DNA of 45,440 nt, taken from contig CAIVUX010000022.1 in the NCBI GenBank assembly GCA_903909215.1, positions 71,609 to 117,048 of the forward strand, given 5' to 3'. Positions 36,322 through 45,440 of the stretch are shown here, piece after piece. A program made the position numbers and the translations under genes. Position 1 is the stretch's first letter; each line of letters starts with the position of its first letter. The notes below the pieces were generated by a model, which was given only the letters and a program-made list of their open reading frames with translations, was not told where the DNA came from and made no database searches. This stretch comes from an uncultured Ferrovum sp. (lineage in GTDB: Bacteria > Pseudomonadota > Gammaproteobacteria > Burkholderiales > Ferrovaceae).

Positions 36322-37728
36322 TTAATTAAGCAAGGTACGCACATCAACAAAATGCCCCGCCACTGCAGCGGCTGCGGCCATTTGTGGGCTGACCAAATGG
36401 GTGCGCCCTCCCGGCCCTTGGCGTCCTTCAAAATTGCGATTAGACGTGGAGGCGCAACGCTCACCGGGCGAGAGATGGTCTTCGTTCATGCCCAAACACA
36501 TAGAGCACCCGGGGTTGCGCCACTCAAAACCGGCGGCCATAAAAATTTTATCAAGCCCTTCTGCTTCCGCGGCCAGCTTAACCAGACCAGAACCGGGGAC
36601 CACCAAGGCTTGGGTAATATTGGCCGCCACATGACGGCCTTTTAGCACAGCGGCAGCGGAACGCAAATCTTCTATACGCGAATTGGTACATGAGCCAATA
36701 AATACTTTATCGATAACAATGTCGCTAATGGGCATGTTGGCCGTGAGGTTCATGTACTGCAGCGCGCGCTCAATGCCTTCGCGTTTCGTGGGGTCCGCTT
36801 CTTTAAGAGGATCGGGCACGCGGGCATTGACCCCCACCACCATTTCAGGCGAGGTGCCCCAAGTGACCAAAGGCTCTATGGCGGCAGCGTTGAAGGTGAC
36901 CACCTTATCAAATACCGCACCCGCATCACTCACTAAAGTGCGCCAGTAGGTAACGGCCTGCGTCCACAGTGCATCCTTGGGAGCAAAGGGCCGACCTTCT
37001 AAATAATGGATGGTGGTGTCATCCACCGCAATCATTCCTGCGCGTGCACCGGCTTCAATGGCCATGTTGCATAAGGTCATGCGCCCTTCCATAGACAGCT
37101 CACGAATGGTAGAACCCGCAAACTCAATGGCGTACCCCGTACCCCCTGCGGTGCCCATATGACCAATAATGGAGAGCGCCACGTCTTTGGCGGTGACACC
37201 TTGAGGCAACGCGCCTTCCACCACCACTTGCATGGTTTTGGCTTTGCGGGAGAGTAAGGTTTGCGTGGCCAACACATGCTCTACTTCAGAAGTGCCAATG
37301 CCCATGGCCAAGGCTGCGAAGGCGCCGTGGGTGCTGGTGTGAGAATCGCCACACACCACAGTCATACCCGGCAGCGTGGCACCTTGTTCAGGGCCAATCA
37401 CATGCACGATGCCTTGGCGCACATCGCCCATGCGAAATTCGTTGATGCCGTAGAGCGCACAATTGTCATCCAAGGTGCTCACTTGCAAGCGCGAAATGGG
37501 GTCCGCGATGACGTCTTGATCGGTGGTGGGTGTGTTGTGATCGGTGGTGGCCAAAATAGAGGCCACGCGCCACAAAGGGCGGCGGGCGATGCGCAACCCT
37601 TCAAAGGCTTGAGGACTGGTCACTTCATGCACCAAATGGCGGTCGATATACAGCAAGGCGGTGTCGTCGGTTTCTTGACGCACCACATGCGCTTGCCAAA
37701 GTTTTTCGTAGAGTGTTTGTGGATTCAT
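36322..37728 (-). CDS. leuC: 3-Isopropylmalate dehydratase large subunit
   Basis: LeuC carries the 4Fe-4S cluster that dehydrates and rehydrates isopropylmalate. The 468-residue aconitase-like protein has [12 protein letters not shown] at the N-terminus, [33 protein letters not shown] (about 129-160), and the cluster cysteines in [15 protein letters not shown] (about 345-359) and [15 protein letters not shown] (about 404-418). [28 protein letters not shown] closes the protein. It heads the minus-strand run that continues to metZ. The 79-bp gap up to aroC contains a CATAAT-like -10 on the minus strand (37757-37762) but no clear -35 and no leucine leader peptide. Confidence 0.98.
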   Translation of the reverse strand: MNPQTLYEKLWQAHVVRQETDDTALLYIDRHLVHEVTSPQAFEGLRIARRPLWRVASILATTDHNTPTTDQDVIADPISRLQVSTLDDNCALYGINEFRMGDVRQGIVHVIGPEQGATLPGMTVVCGDSHTSTHGAFAALAMGIGTSEVEHVLATQTLLSRKAKTMQVVVEGALPQGVTAKDVALSIIGHMGTAGGTGYAIEFAGSTIRELSMEGRMTLCNMAIEAGARAGMIAVDDTTIHYLEGRPFAPKDALWTQAVTYWRTLVSDAGAVFDKVVTFNAAAIEPLVTWGTSPEMVVGVNARVPDPLKEADPTKREGIERALQYMNLTANMPISDIVIDKVFIGSCTNSRIEDLRSAAAVLKGRHVAANITQALVVPGSGLVKLAAEAEGLDKIFMAAGFEWRNPGCSMCLGMNEDHLSPGERCASTSNRNFEGRQGPGGRTHLVSPQMAAAAAVAGHFVDVRTLLN

Positions 37729-37807
37729 AACGTTACAGCCTTAAGATGACCGTAAATTATGACACAAAACAGGGCGCTCCGGACAGGGTTCGTGGGAGTA
37801 AAAAACC

Positions 37808-38908
37808 CTAACCGGCGCTTCCAGGGATAGGTGGGAAGGGAGCCACCACATCCGCATTCTGTGCCCGATGGCGCAGGGCATGGTCCATCAGGACCAACGC
37901 CAGCATGGCTTCTGCAATAGGCGTGGCACGAATGCCCACGCAGGGATCGTGCCGCCCCGTGGTGGCCACTTCGGCGGCCAGGCCCGCTACATCAATACTG
38001 TTGCGCGGCAACCGAATGCTGGAAGTGGGCTTTACGGCCAGGCTAACCCTAATGTTTTGTCCGGTAGAAATGCCACCCAGCACACCTCCCGCGTGGTTAC
38101 TCAAAAACCCTAAGGGGCTCATTTCATCACCATGCTCGGTGCCTTTCTGGTTTACGCTGGCAAAACCATCCCCTACCTCTACACCCTTGACGGCATTAAT
38201 GCTCATCATGGCAAAAGCAATTTCTGCATCCAAGCGGTCATACACAGGCTCGCCCCAGCCCACCGGTACGCCACTGGCTTCCACGTTAATGCGCGCACCA
38301 ATGGAGTCGCCCGATTTGCGCAGATCATCCATGTAGGTTTCCAATTTTTCTACCACACCCGCATCGGCGGCAAAAAAAGGGTTCTGATTGACGTCTTCCC
38401 AGTTTTTAAAGGGAATCACGTGCGGCCCCAATTGCGCCAAATAACCGCGAATTACCACGCCGTAACGAGCGTGCAACCATTTTTTGGCGATGGCACCCGC
38501 CGCCACGCGCACTGCGGTTTCGCGTGCTGAGGCGCGCCCTCCTCCGCGGTAATCGCGAATGCCGTATTTCTGCAAGTAGGTGTAGTCCGCATGTCCCGGG
38601 CGAAAAGCGCCGGCAATTTTGCTGTAGTCTTGACTGCGCTGATCTTCATTGCGAATCAGCAAGCCAATGGGCGTGCCAGTGGTCAGCCCCTCAAATACGC
38701 CCGACAAAATTTCCACACTGTCCGATTCGCGACGCTGAGTGACATGGCGCGAGGTGCCCGGTTTGCGTCGGTTAAGCTCTTGTTGGATGTCTTCCGCAGA
38801 AAGAGGCAGTCCGGGGGGGCAGCCATCCACCACACAGCCCAAAGCGGGGCCATGGCTTTCGCCAAAAGAGGTGACACAAAACAGTCGACCCAACGTATTA
38901 CCGGACAT
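37808..38908 (-). CDS. aroC: Chorismate synthase
   Basis: AroC forms chorismate from EPSP, the last shared step of aromatic synthesis, and needs reduced FMN. The 366-residue product shows the three family signatures: [19 protein letters not shown] (about 13-31), [18 protein letters not shown] (about 127-144), and [22 protein letters not shown] (about 330-351). The ATG at 38908 gives the standard [20 protein letters not shown]; the frame is open a further 50 codons upstream but that part is unlike AroC and overlaps the maeB start. No good ribosome site precedes it on this strand (AAGGAGG is present but on the opposite strand). It diverges from maeB across 111 bp. Confidence 0.97.
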   Translation of the reverse strand: MSGNTLGRLFCVTSFGESHGPALGCVVDGCPPGLPLSAEDIQQELNRRKPGTSRHVTQRRESDSVEILSGVFEGLTTGTPIGLLIRNEDQRSQDYSKIAGAFRPGHADYTYLQKYGIRDYRGGGRASARETAVRVAAGAIAKKWLHARYGVVIRGYLAQLGPHVIPFKNWEDVNQNPFFAADAGVVEKLETYMDDLRKSGDSIGARINVEASGVPVGWGEPVYDRLDAEIAFAMMSINAVKGVEVGDGFASVNQKGTEHGDEMSPLGFLSNHAGGVLGGISTGQNIRVSLAVKPTSSIRLPRNSIDVAGLAAEVATTGRHDPCVGIRATPIAEAMLALVLMDHALRHRAQNADVVAPFPPIPGSAG

Positions 38909-38981
38909 ATTAAGGAGGCCTCGCCTAAAGGGTAGTGTTGAGTTTAACATAGGGGCTAGGATGGCCTGAAGTAAGCCCCGC

Positions 38982-38994
38982 GGGGTCTGCGCCC
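38982..38994. repeat. Decayed arm of the palindromic repeat upstream of maeB
   Basis: GGGGTCTGCGCCC matches the right arm GGGGTCTGACCCC at 11 of 13 positions. A CCCC two bases before it could be the remnant of the left arm. It lies between aroC and maeB, 26 bp before the maeB start. A chance match is possible. Confidence 0.45.
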
Positions 38995-39019
38995 ATCCGC
39001 AACTGCTTGAGGACTGATT

Positions 39020-41299
39020 ATGCAGGACGATTTGCGCAAAAATGCGCTGCATTACCACCGTTACCCCACCCCGGGAAAGATTGAAATATCACCCACCAAG
39101 CCCTTGGCTACGCAGGCGGATTTGGCCCTGGCCTATAGCCCAGGCGTGGCGGCAGCCTGCGAAGCCATTGTGGAGAACCCCGCAGAAGCGCGTCATCTCA
39201 CAGCGCGCGCCAATTTGGTGGGGGTGATTACCAATGGCACTGCGGTGCTGGGTTTGGGTGCTATTGGCCCTTTGGCCGCCAAACCCGTCATGGAAGGCAA
39301 GGCGGTTCTGTTTAAAAAATTTGCTGGTATTGACTGCTTCGACATCGAGTTAAATGAAACCAATGTGGATAAATTGGTGGATGCCATTGCCGCCATGGAG
39401 CCCACCTTTGGCGGAATTAATTTAGAAGACATTAAAGCACCGGAATGTTTTGAAGTGGAGCGCCGCTTACGCGAGCGCCTCAAAATTCCCGTCTTCCACG
39501 ACGATCAACATGGCACCGCCATTATTGTAGGTGCTGCGTTATTAAACGGCCTGCATGTGGTGGGTAAAAAAATTAACGAGGTAAAACTGGTTACCTCGGG
39601 TGCGGGGGCGGCTGCGCTGTCTTGCTTGGACATGATGGTAGCCCTGGGCGTGCCGCGCAAAAACATTTTCGTCACCGATTTAGCCGGCGTGGTGTATACC
39701 GGTCGTGTGGCGCTTATGGATCCCAACAAGGAGCGCTACTGCCAAGACACCACCGCGCGCACCTTGGCAGAAGTGATTCCCGATGCGGACATTTTCTTGG
39801 GCCTTTCCGCAGGCGGTGTGCTAAAACCTGAAATGGTAAAAGCCATGGCCGCACGCCCACTGATCTTTGCTCTGGCCAACCCCGACCCAGAAATATTACC
39901 CGCGGATGTGCGCTCTGTGCGCAGTGACGCCATCATCGCCACGGGTCGCTCCGATTACCCCAACCAAGTGAACAACGTGTTGTGTTTCCCCTTTATTTTT
40001 AGAGGGGCCTTGGATGTGGGCGCCACCACCATTAATGAGCCCATGAAAATTGCGGCGGTGCAAGCCATTGCAGATTTGGCCAAGGCCGAGCAATCGGACA
40101 TTGTGGCGGAAGCCTATGGTCAAGACCAAACCGCCTTCGGCGCGGATTACCTGATCCCCAAACCATTTGACCCGCGCCTGATTGTCAAAATTGCCTCCGC
40201 CGTGGCGCAAGCCGCCATGGACAGTGGAGTAGCCACCAGCCCCATCAGCGATATGGCCGCCTATCACGATAAGCTGAATCAATTTGTCTATCACTCAGGC
40301 TTGGTGATGCGCCCAGTGTTTGCACGCGCCAAAGCCTCACCGCGGCGCATTGTTTTTTCTGAAGGGGAAGACGAGCGTGTGTTGCAAGCGGTGCAGACCA
40401 TCTGCGATGAAGGCTTGGCCAAGCCGATTCTGATTGGTCGCCCCGAAGTGATTGAACTGCGTATTAAACGCTTGGGGTTACGCATTAAGGCAGGCCGTGA
40501 GTTTGAAATGGTGAACGTGAACTCCGATGCACGGTATCGCGAATATTGGCAGCTTTATCACCAAATGATGGAGCGTCAAGGCGTCACCCCGCACTTGGCC
40601 AAGCATGAGGTATACCGCGAGCCCACATTGACCTCCGCATTGATGGTGAAGCGCGGCGAAGCCGACGGCATGATTTGTGGTTGCATCGGCCGCTATGCAG
40701 AACATTTATATTATGTGCAAAATGTGTTGGGCCTAAAACCCGGTGTTTCTACCCCTGCCGCCATGAACATGCTGCTCAATCCCAAGGGGACGTTCTTTGT
40801 ATGCGATACGTATGTGAATGCAGACCCCACCTCAGAAGAGCTGGCAGACATCGTCACCATGGCAGCAGAGGAAGTGCAGCGTTTTGGGATTGTGCCGCGC
40901 GTGGCCATGCTCTCCCATTCCTCTTTTGGCAGTGCCGATACCCCTTCATCGCTTAAAATGAGACGCGCCTTAACCCTTGTGCAAGCGCGTCTACCAAAAC
41001 TTGAAATCGATGGTGAAATGCATGCCGATGCTGCCATTTCTGATGAAATTCGCCAACGGGTCATGCCCGGCTCGCGTTTAAAAGGCCGCGCCAATTTATT
41101 GGTAATGCCCACCATCGATGCCGCCAACATTTCCTTTAACTTAGTGCGCGTAATTGGTGACAACGTTACGGTAGGTCCTATTCTGTTGGGTATTAATGCC
41201 CCGGCCCACATTCTCACGCCCACGGCCACGGTGCGGCGCATTGTTAACATGACCGCGCTCACGGTGGTGGATGCGCAATCCCAAAATAGAACGCTATGA
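39020..41299 (+). CDS. maeB: NADP-dependent malic enzyme (MaeB type, with phosphotransacetylase-like domain)
   Basis: MaeB decarboxylates malate to pyruvate with NADP reduction. The 759 residues divide into an N-terminal malic enzyme half (about 1-420) with [89 protein letters not shown] and [17 protein letters not shown]. The C-terminal half (about 430-759) resembles phosphotransacetylase ([31 protein letters not shown] ... [16 protein letters not shown]). In E. coli the latter half is not an acetyltransferase but regulates the enzyme by acetyl-CoA. The start has GAGGA 7 bases upstream. Its end overlaps ldcA by four bases (ATGA). Confidence 0.97.
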   Translation: MQDDLRKNALHYHRYPTPGKIEISPTKPLATQADLALAYSPGVAAACEAIVENPAEARHLTARANLVGVITNGTAVLGLGAIGPLAAKPVMEGKAVLFKKFAGIDCFDIELNETNVDKLVDAIAAMEPTFGGINLEDIKAPECFEVERRLRERLKIPVFHDDQHGTAIIVGAALLNGLHVVGKKINEVKLVTSGAGAAALSCLDMMVALGVPRKNIFVTDLAGVVYTGRVALMDPNKERYCQDTTARTLAEVIPDADIFLGLSAGGVLKPEMVKAMAARPLIFALANPDPEILPADVRSVRSDAIIATGRSDYPNQVNNVLCFPFIFRGALDVGATTINEPMKIAAVQAIADLAKAEQSDIVAEAYGQDQTAFGADYLIPKPFDPRLIVKIASAVAQAAMDSGVATSPISDMAAYHDKLNQFVYHSGLVMRPVFARAKASPRRIVFSEGEDERVLQAVQTICDEGLAKPILIGRPEVIELRIKRLGLRIKAGREFEMVNVNSDARYREYWQLYHQMMERQGVTPHLAKHEVYREPTLTSALMVKRGEADGMICGCIGRYAEHLYYVQNVLGLKPGVSTPAAMNMLLNPKGTFFVCDTYVNADPTSEELADIVTMAAEEVQRFGIVPRVAMLSHSSFGSADTPSSLKMRRALTLVQARLPKLEIDGEMHADAAISDEIRQRVMPGSRLKGRANLLVMPTIDAANISFNLVRVIGDNVTVGPILLGINAPAHILTPTATVRRIVNMTALTVVDAQSQNRTL

Positions 41300-42276
41300 A
41301 ACCCCCTATCCTTCCCCGTCGTTTAAAGCCCGGTGCCTGTCTGGGTATTTGCTCACCTTCCGGATTTATCAGCCAAACTGGTGCGCTGGATATTGCCTTA
41401 TTGTATTTAAGCGAACGCGCTTATCGCGTCATTGAAGCCCCGCACGCCCGCGATCGGGTGGATTATTTTGCCGGCACCGATTACGACCGCCGCCGTGATT
41501 TTGAACGTTTGGTGGCCAACACCCATGTGGACATGATTATGGCGGCGCGTGGCGGTTACGGGATGACGCGTTTACTACCGGCCCTGGATTTTGATGCCAT
41601 TGCCGAATCACGCAAATGCATTGTGGGATTTAGCGATTTAACCGCCTTACATTTGGCCCTGCTGGCCAAAACCGGCATGGTGACTTTTGCCGGCCCCATG
41701 GCCTGTCCTGATTTTGGACATCATCACCGCAGCCCCATGCATGACATTCATTTTGAAAAGATGCTGCAAAGCGCCACCCACACCACCCCCGCCATCAAAA
41801 TGCCTTTCTCGGCTTCCGACGGTGAAACCGGCCACATCCTGCGCGAGCAAGTGGGCTCTGGTATTGAAGGGGTTATTTGGGGTGGCAATCTGTCCATGAT
41901 TGCGCATTTGGTGGGCACGCCCTACATGCCGGATGTGGAAGATGGAATCTTATTTATTGAAGATGTAAACGAAGAACCCTTCCGCATTGAGCGCATGTTG
42001 CTCCAACTGCTGCACGCCGGCATTCTAGATAAGCAGCGCGCCATTTTGGTGGGACAATTTAATCGCTGCGAACCCACGCAAGCATCTGCTTCGCCTTACA
42101 CCTTGACGCGTGTGCTGGATTTCTTAAAAGGCTGGGTGAAATGTCCGGTGCTGCAAAACCTGCCCTTCGGCCATGTGCGCGACAAAATCACATTGCCCGT
42201 GGGGGGCCGCGCGCACATCACCTTATTGGATGAGCGTCACTATCAATTGGAATTGAGTCACTACAACGCGGAGTAA
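41296..42276 (+). CDS. ldcA: L,D-carboxypeptidase (murein recycling)
   Basis: LdcA removes the terminal D-alanine from tetrapeptides during cytoplasmic recycling of peptidoglycan. The 326-residue product is of the peptidase S66 family: GICSPSGFIS near residue 18, AARGGYGMTRLLPALDFDAI near 83-102, and the serine nucleophile in CIVGFSDLTALHLAL (Ser113). GVIWGGNLSMIAHLVGTPYMP, the glutamate in LFIEDVNEEPFRIERML (about 219-235), and the histidine in LPFGHVRDKITLPVGG complete the Ser-Glu-His triad. No signal peptide is present, as expected for a cytoplasmic enzyme. The start overlaps the maeB stop (ATGA). The distinction from microcin-immunity MccF enzymes rests on general similarity. Confidence 0.93.
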   Translation: MKPPILPRRLKPGACLGICSPSGFISQTGALDIALLYLSERAYRVIEAPHARDRVDYFAGTDYDRRRDFERLVANTHVDMIMAARGGYGMTRLLPALDFDAIAESRKCIVGFSDLTALHLALLAKTGMVTFAGPMACPDFGHHHRSPMHDIHFEKMLQSATHTTPAIKMPFSASDGETGHILREQVGSGIEGVIWGGNLSMIAHLVGTPYMPDVEDGILFIEDVNEEPFRIERMLLQLLHAGILDKQRAILVGQFNRCEPTQASASPYTLTRVLDFLKGWVKCPVLQNLPFGHVRDKITLPVGGRAHITLLDERHYQLELSHYNAE

Positions 42277-42286
42277 CTTCTACCGG

Positions 42287-42967
42287 TTAGTCTGGATCAA
42301 TGTCTTGGTTGGCGTCATTGCGAACAAACCCTTCATCATGAATCTCGAAGGTTTTTGCGGAAACTGGCTTTTGGTCTACTGCCAATACTTTCCAAACCAC
42401 AGTGCCATTCTGATCCTGGATCAGCAAGGGAATGCGGCTCGCCTCACTCCAGCAAATATGCGTGCTGTTGGCCGGCGCATCCTGGGTTAGGCTGTACCAT
42501 TTACAGGAAGCAATAGCCTTGAGGGCATTGCCAGGAGCCTCTTCTGACGTCAAATGATAGTTTCCCGCTGGGTGCTTCAGACCGTGAGCCAGATCAAACC
42601 AGTCTGTAAAATTTCCAATCCGATACAAGTTTGTCCTGTCGACCCGGGTGTGGATCTTCTTTTTTAAATCCAGAATGGACATGTGATATTCCGCATCGCC
42701 TGGCTTACGAAACGCGTAGACCTCAATGGCGTCATCAGTGGTGCGTTTAAGGCGACGCCCCTTGTCGCGCCACAATTCCAGTTGATGCGAAGTCCCGCGC
42801 GATAAAAACTGCGCTGTAAAGTGAAGGGAGTTGGACTCGCCTTTCTCGCTGAATGCTTGCTCAAACCTTAATTCGTTTGCCAAGGAACACGTGGTAATTG
42901 CCGACATTAGCAGCGCGAGGGTCCAAAACGTCAAACCCCGCGCGCTTTTCACAGATTTATTTTTCAA
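42287..42967 (-). CDS. Secreted protein of unknown function
   Basis: I do not recognise this 226-residue protein. It has a basic N-terminus and a hydrophobic segment (LTFWTLALLMSAITTCSLA, about 12-30) that looks like a signal peptide, probably cleaved after SLA before NELRF. The mature part seems to be one mixed beta domain with two cysteines (ASCKWYS and HICWSE) that could form a disulphide, and a C-terminal strand run VVWKVLAVDQKPVSAKTFEIHDEGFV. The overall look (strands reading 'ELWRDKGRRLKRT', 'AEYHMSILDLKKK') is that of a periplasmic beta-sheet lipid- or ligand-binding protein, but no family is assigned. It lies 37 bp downstream of the phosphodiesterase lipoprotein gene on the same strand and may share its transcript. 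It converges with ldcA. Confidence 0.65.
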   Translation of the reverse strand: MKNKSVKSARGLTFWTLALLMSAITTCSLANELRFEQAFSEKGESNSLHFTAQFLSRGTSHQLELWRDKGRRLKRTTDDAIEVYAFRKPGDAEYHMSILDLKKKIHTRVDRTNLYRIGNFTDWFDLAHGLKHPAGNYHLTSEEAPGNALKAIASCKWYSLTQDAPANSTHICWSEASRIPLLIQDQNGTVVWKVLAVDQKPVSAKTFEIHDEGFVRNDANQDIDPD

Positions 42968-43004
42968 CGATCAGTTCCATTTTTAAAATTCAAAATACCA
43001 TCAA

Positions 43005-45161
43005 CTAGTTGCGAACCGCTTTTGCATAATCGAAGTAGCGGTAAGTGAGGTTGTTCACCACCAAATCCTTCACCTGAAGGTTAATTGTATAACTGCCCGT
43101 AGTAAGAGCGGGGTCTTTGGTGGCACCCGTTAAATCGGTGGGCAGCTCAAAGGACAGCCCCGTGGCAGCGCTGGTGGGGTTAATCGTAGAGGCGGTGACG
43201 GTGGGGGTTGCGGCACTGGCAGGCAACATCAGCGCTTCGTTTAATACACGACCATCCGCCTGAGGCATGGACAGCCCCAACAAATAGGCCACGGTGGGCG
43301 CCACATCCACATTCCCTGAGGGGGTGGTGATGGCTGCATTTTTAAATGAGGGTCCGTTGGCAATGAGGGTGTTGTGCACATCATTGGGACCAAAACTGCC
43401 ATGCATCCCACGCTGGCCACCGGTACTCTCAAATTCAATGCCCTGCATACCCTGAATGGTTACGGTGTTGTCCCAGGCAAAGCTCACTACCACATCAGGC
43501 TGACCATTGTTCTGACGGGTGGCGTTTTCCAGATTTACATTGGCCATGGTCAAGGTACCTGGAATGGCACCGTAGCGACTGTCTACAAAAATGGCGCCAT
43601 ACTCTTCCCGTTGCTGCAAAGTTTTAACCAGATTTTTAACCGTAGTAGGATCGTGACTGGGTACATAAAAATAATCTGAGCCGCCGTTGGCTGCCACAAC
43701 AATGCCATTGGTTGGCAAAGTGCCGGCTGCTGGCACCTTAAAGCTGGCCACAGGCGTGGGAAGCGTGGAGCTGATGGCCTGATACATGGTGCCGGCAGTA
43801 GGGTTGCACAGCCCTGTGCTGTCTGTTTTCACAGTAACCGTAGCCACGCCACTGGCGTTTAATCCATACATAGCGGAAGTGGTGCATCCATTGCCGTCGT
43901 AGGCCTTGTAACCGCGATAGGTCAGCAAATCGGCGGAGCGTACATCCCCTGAAAAGGAATAGCCAGTGGCATTGTTAACCGCTGCGGTCATATCCAAAAC
44001 AGCGCCAGTGGTGCCACTGGTAGAACCGTTAACCACAGGACCGCTGGGTAATGTGGTGGACGCTGTAATGCTGCGCAAGGGGTATAGGGCAAGGGGGCCG
44101 GAAACACTGTTATGCCCATGGTCTGATACCACGACGATGTTGGTGCTGCTGTCCATACCATTGGCACGTAAAGCGGCAATCAATTCACCCAAACGCGCAT
44201 CCTGCGAACGCAAACCGGCCACGGCATTGGCTGTTCCTGGACCGTAACCATGTTCCACATTGTCTGGGGTACGGAACCAGATTAAGGAGAGCATAGGCTT
44301 CTTGTTGGGCAAAATGTATTGGGTAAAGATCGACATCATGTATTTATTGGCCGCATCTTCTGGCGCGCCCTGGGATCTGTCCGTAGAGTCACGGGCTGCA
44401 ATTGCCAAAGGTGCGGGGTTAGCAGGATCACTGAAAGCAGTGGTATTAAAGGTGACGTAACCGGCTTTTTTCGTGGGGGTACCATTAGAACCTGCCAGAG
44501 TCACTGCATCCGCACCAGAGAAGTTAAACGGGATGTTGGCAGGCAGCGCGTAACCGGCGGTTTGCAACTCAGTCACGAAGGTGCGGGGCAAGGCCGAGTT
44601 TTCATCGAGGAAATAACCGCCGCGATTCAAATCCTGAATATACGCTGCGCCGGCTTTCCCTACAGTGGCTGTCACCATATTGGCGCTTTGTGCGGTGGCA
44701 AACAGGCTTTTCACCAACAGCAATTGACCGCTGTAATAGGTGTTGAGGGTGGTGAGTATTTGATAGTCTTCAACAAAAACAGGGTCGGTGTAATCAGCAG
44801 CGGCCGATGAGCCCGATTGGGGTCCGGCAGGAATGGTGTTGCCCGTACCTTGCGGAGGCGTCCAGAAGGTGTTGCCGTAAAAGCCACTGGTTTTTGGAAA
44901 TGAACCCGTTGCAAAAGACGATCCATTCATCATGGTGAAGGTAGGGTATGTGGAATGGTTGTCGGTAAAGTTGGTACCCGTTTGGCGCAGTTCATATAAG
45001 TTTGGAGTGTCCGTTGCATTGACCGAATCAGGACGCAGACCATCCCACACCATAATAATGGTACGGGTGGGGGTTAATGTCACCGCGTTGCCACCGCCTC
45101 CACATGCGGATAGCAGTGTACAAAGGGCAGAAACGCCAATCAAGACTTTAGAAAACTTCAT
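43005..45161 (-). CDS. Lipoprotein of the type I phosphodiesterase/nucleotide pyrophosphatase (alkaline phosphatase) superfamily
   Basis: The 718-residue product starts with a lipoprotein signal (lipobox LLSAC, lipidated Cys20, then GGGG, so probably carried to the outer membrane). It carries the full metal site of nucleotide pyrophosphatase/phosphodiesterases: the aspartate in IIMVWDGLRPDSV (about 35), the probable nucleophile threonine in NHSTYPTFTMMNGSSFATG (about 70), WFRTPDNVEHGYGPG, VVVSDHGHNSV, and the distal histidine in GQRGMHGSFGPNDVHNTLIANGP. The middle holds about 150 residues rich in Ser/Thr/Gly (about 350-500), longer than in simple NPPs. It probably hydrolyses phosphodiesters or phosphate esters outside the inner membrane; the substrate is unknown. 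The start at 45161 has GAGGA 8 bases upstream; an ATG five codons earlier would include that site. It lies downstream of a 5S rRNA and terminator. Confidence 0.88.
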   Translation of the reverse strand: MKFSKVLIGVSALCTLLSACGGGGNAVTLTPTRTIIMVWDGLRPDSVNATDTPNLYELRQTGTNFTDNHSTYPTFTMMNGSSFATGSFPKTSGFYGNTFWTPPQGTGNTIPAGPQSGSSAAADYTDPVFVEDYQILTTLNTYYSGQLLLVKSLFATAQSANMVTATVGKAGAAYIQDLNRGGYFLDENSALPRTFVTELQTAGYALPANIPFNFSGADAVTLAGSNGTPTKKAGYVTFNTTAFSDPANPAPLAIAARDSTDRSQGAPEDAANKYMMSIFTQYILPNKKPMLSLIWFRTPDNVEHGYGPGTANAVAGLRSQDARLGELIAALRANGMDSSTNIVVVSDHGHNSVSGPLALYPLRSITASTTLPSGPVVNGSTSGTTGAVLDMTAAVNNATGYSFSGDVRSADLLTYRGYKAYDGNGCTTSAMYGLNASGVATVTVKTDSTGLCNPTAGTMYQAISSTLPTPVASFKVPAAGTLPTNGIVVAANGGSDYFYVPSHDPTTVKNLVKTLQQREEYGAIFVDSRYGAIPGTLTMANVNLENATRQNNGQPDVVVSFAWDNTVTIQGMQGIEFESTGGQRGMHGSFGPNDVHNTLIANGPSFKNAAITTPSGNVDVAPTVAYLLGLSMPQADGRVLNEALMLPASAATPTVTASTINPTSAATGLSFELPTDLTGATKDPALTTGSYTINLQVKDLVVNNLTYRYFDYAKAVRN

Positions 45162-45299
45162 CAATTTTGTCCTCATATAAAACCTGTGTGATAGAGAATA
45201 ACGCCATTGGAACTACAGACCGTGGTTCACGATACCGCAGCCATATTTCCGATTAAGGATAGTCTGATGAAGTTTTTATGAAACCCGATCTTCATAATA

Positions 45300-45335
45300 A
45301 AAAAGCCCCCACGCATTTCTGCGCAGGGGCTTTTT
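45300..45335 (-). terminator. Rho-independent terminator of the rRNA operon
   Basis: AAAAAGCCCC at 45300-45309 pairs with GGGGCTTTTT at 45326-45335, with an inner CGCA/TGCG pairing inside the loop. Read on the minus strand it follows the 5S rRNA and ends with a T-run, so it would stop rRNA transcription before the phosphodiesterase gene. The structure is symmetric and could work in both directions. Confidence 0.85.
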
Positions 45336-45357
45336 GTTGCCTTTTCAGGCGGTATGG

Positions 45358-45440
45358 GGAGTCTGGCGGTGACCTACTTTCGCATGGGTAATCCACACTA
45401 TCATCGGCGCAGTCTCGTTTCACGGCCCTGTTCGAGATGG
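45358..45440 (-). rRNA. rrf: 5S ribosomal RNA, 3' part (continues past window end)
   Basis: The reverse complement reads CCATCTCGAACAGGGCCGTG, then AAACGAGACTG, CGCCGATGATAGTGTGGATT, and GCGAAAGTAGGTCACCGCC. These match the middle and 3' half of bacterial 5S rRNA, including the conserved CGAAC loop and GAAAGTAGGTCA, and the pattern is close to Burkholderiales 5S. The exact 3' end is uncertain by a few bases because the 5' strand of helix I lies outside the window. It probably ends an rRNA operon entering from beyond the right edge. Confidence 0.9.

Noticed and set aside
37785-37809. Inverted repeat AGGGTT/AACCCT between leuC and aroC as an aroC terminator
   Set aside because: The stem is six pairs with a 13-base loop and it overlaps the aroC stop region without a proper T-run after the stem.
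38909-39058. A 50-residue N-terminal extension of AroC across the maeB start
   Set aside because: It has no similarity to chorismate synthase and includes the decayed repeat region; the ATG at 38908 gives the standard start.
45162-45299. A promoter for the phosphodiesterase gene between it and the rRNA terminator
   Set aside because: Several weak -10-like hexamers can be found on the minus strand (for example TTATTC) but none has a matching -35 at a good distance.
1-45440. CRISPR arrays, tRNA genes, insertion sequences, prophage or toxin-antitoxin genes
   Set aside because: None was recognised on either strand; apart from the palindromes, repeats are short and the gaps between genes are under 200 bp.

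Overview
The window looks like a chromosomal core region of a betaproteobacterium, probably of the Burkholderiales/Nitrosomonadales group. The evidence is gene content and order: recN-nadK divergent from hrcA-hemH-grpE-dnaK-dnaJ; orn, M48 protease, rsgA and a CobD/CbiB-like gene together; leuC-leuD-leuB-asd-(fimV)-truA-trpF-trpB-trpA-accD-(SPOR)-cvpA-purF-metZ as one long co-directional run; and the 3' part of a 5S rRNA of betaproteobacterial type. Base composition is moderate and even. No transposase, integrase, prophage, CRISPR array or tRNA gene was recognised. Nearly all of the sequence is coding.

Layout. 1-3.1 kb: the 3' end of xseA, then miaA, amiC and tsaE on the minus strand. 3.2-5.9 kb: queG and dsbD. 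5.9-10.7 kb: orn, an M48 membrane protease, rsgA, a CobD/CbiB-like membrane protein and an unrecognised gene whose C-terminus resembles a domain of plasmid relaxase/primase proteins. 10.7-15.3 kb: mnmC, recN, nadK. 15.3-21.4 kb: the heat-shock cluster hrcA-hemH-grpE-dnaK-dnaJ, with two sigma32-type promoters. 21.4-24.7 kb: cysS, a secreted TPR protein, ppiB, lpxH. 24.7-37.7 kb: fourteen minus-strand genes, many overlapping, for leucine, aspartate-family, tryptophan, fatty-acid and purine synthesis plus tRNA pseudouridylation. 37.8-42.3 kb: aroC, maeB and ldcA. 42.3-45.4 kb: an unknown secreted protein, a large lipoprotein phosphodiesterase, a terminator and the 5S rRNA.

The most unusual signal is a short palindromic repeat family. 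Two 13-base arms, GGGGTCAGACCCC and its reverse complement, are separated by 3-5 bases; each arm is itself a palindrome around one central base. Five full copies, one clear single arm and one decayed arm are spread over the window. Three full copies lie inside genes and are translated in frame (the C-terminus of AmiC and two places in MnmC), giving GVRP, GSDP or GLTP peptides. Two bracket grpE, and the upstream one supplies the -10 element of a near-perfect sigma32 promoter. This resembles Rickettsia palindromic elements or REP/BIME repeats in behaviour, but I do not recognise a named family, and no mobilising gene is present here.

Other points of note: four convergent gene pairs meet with 0-1 bp or overlapping stop codons; folC is absent from its usual place beside accD; the FimV gene between truA and asd is reduced to a 156-residue remnant or minimal form; and no CIRCE operator is visible although hrcA is present.
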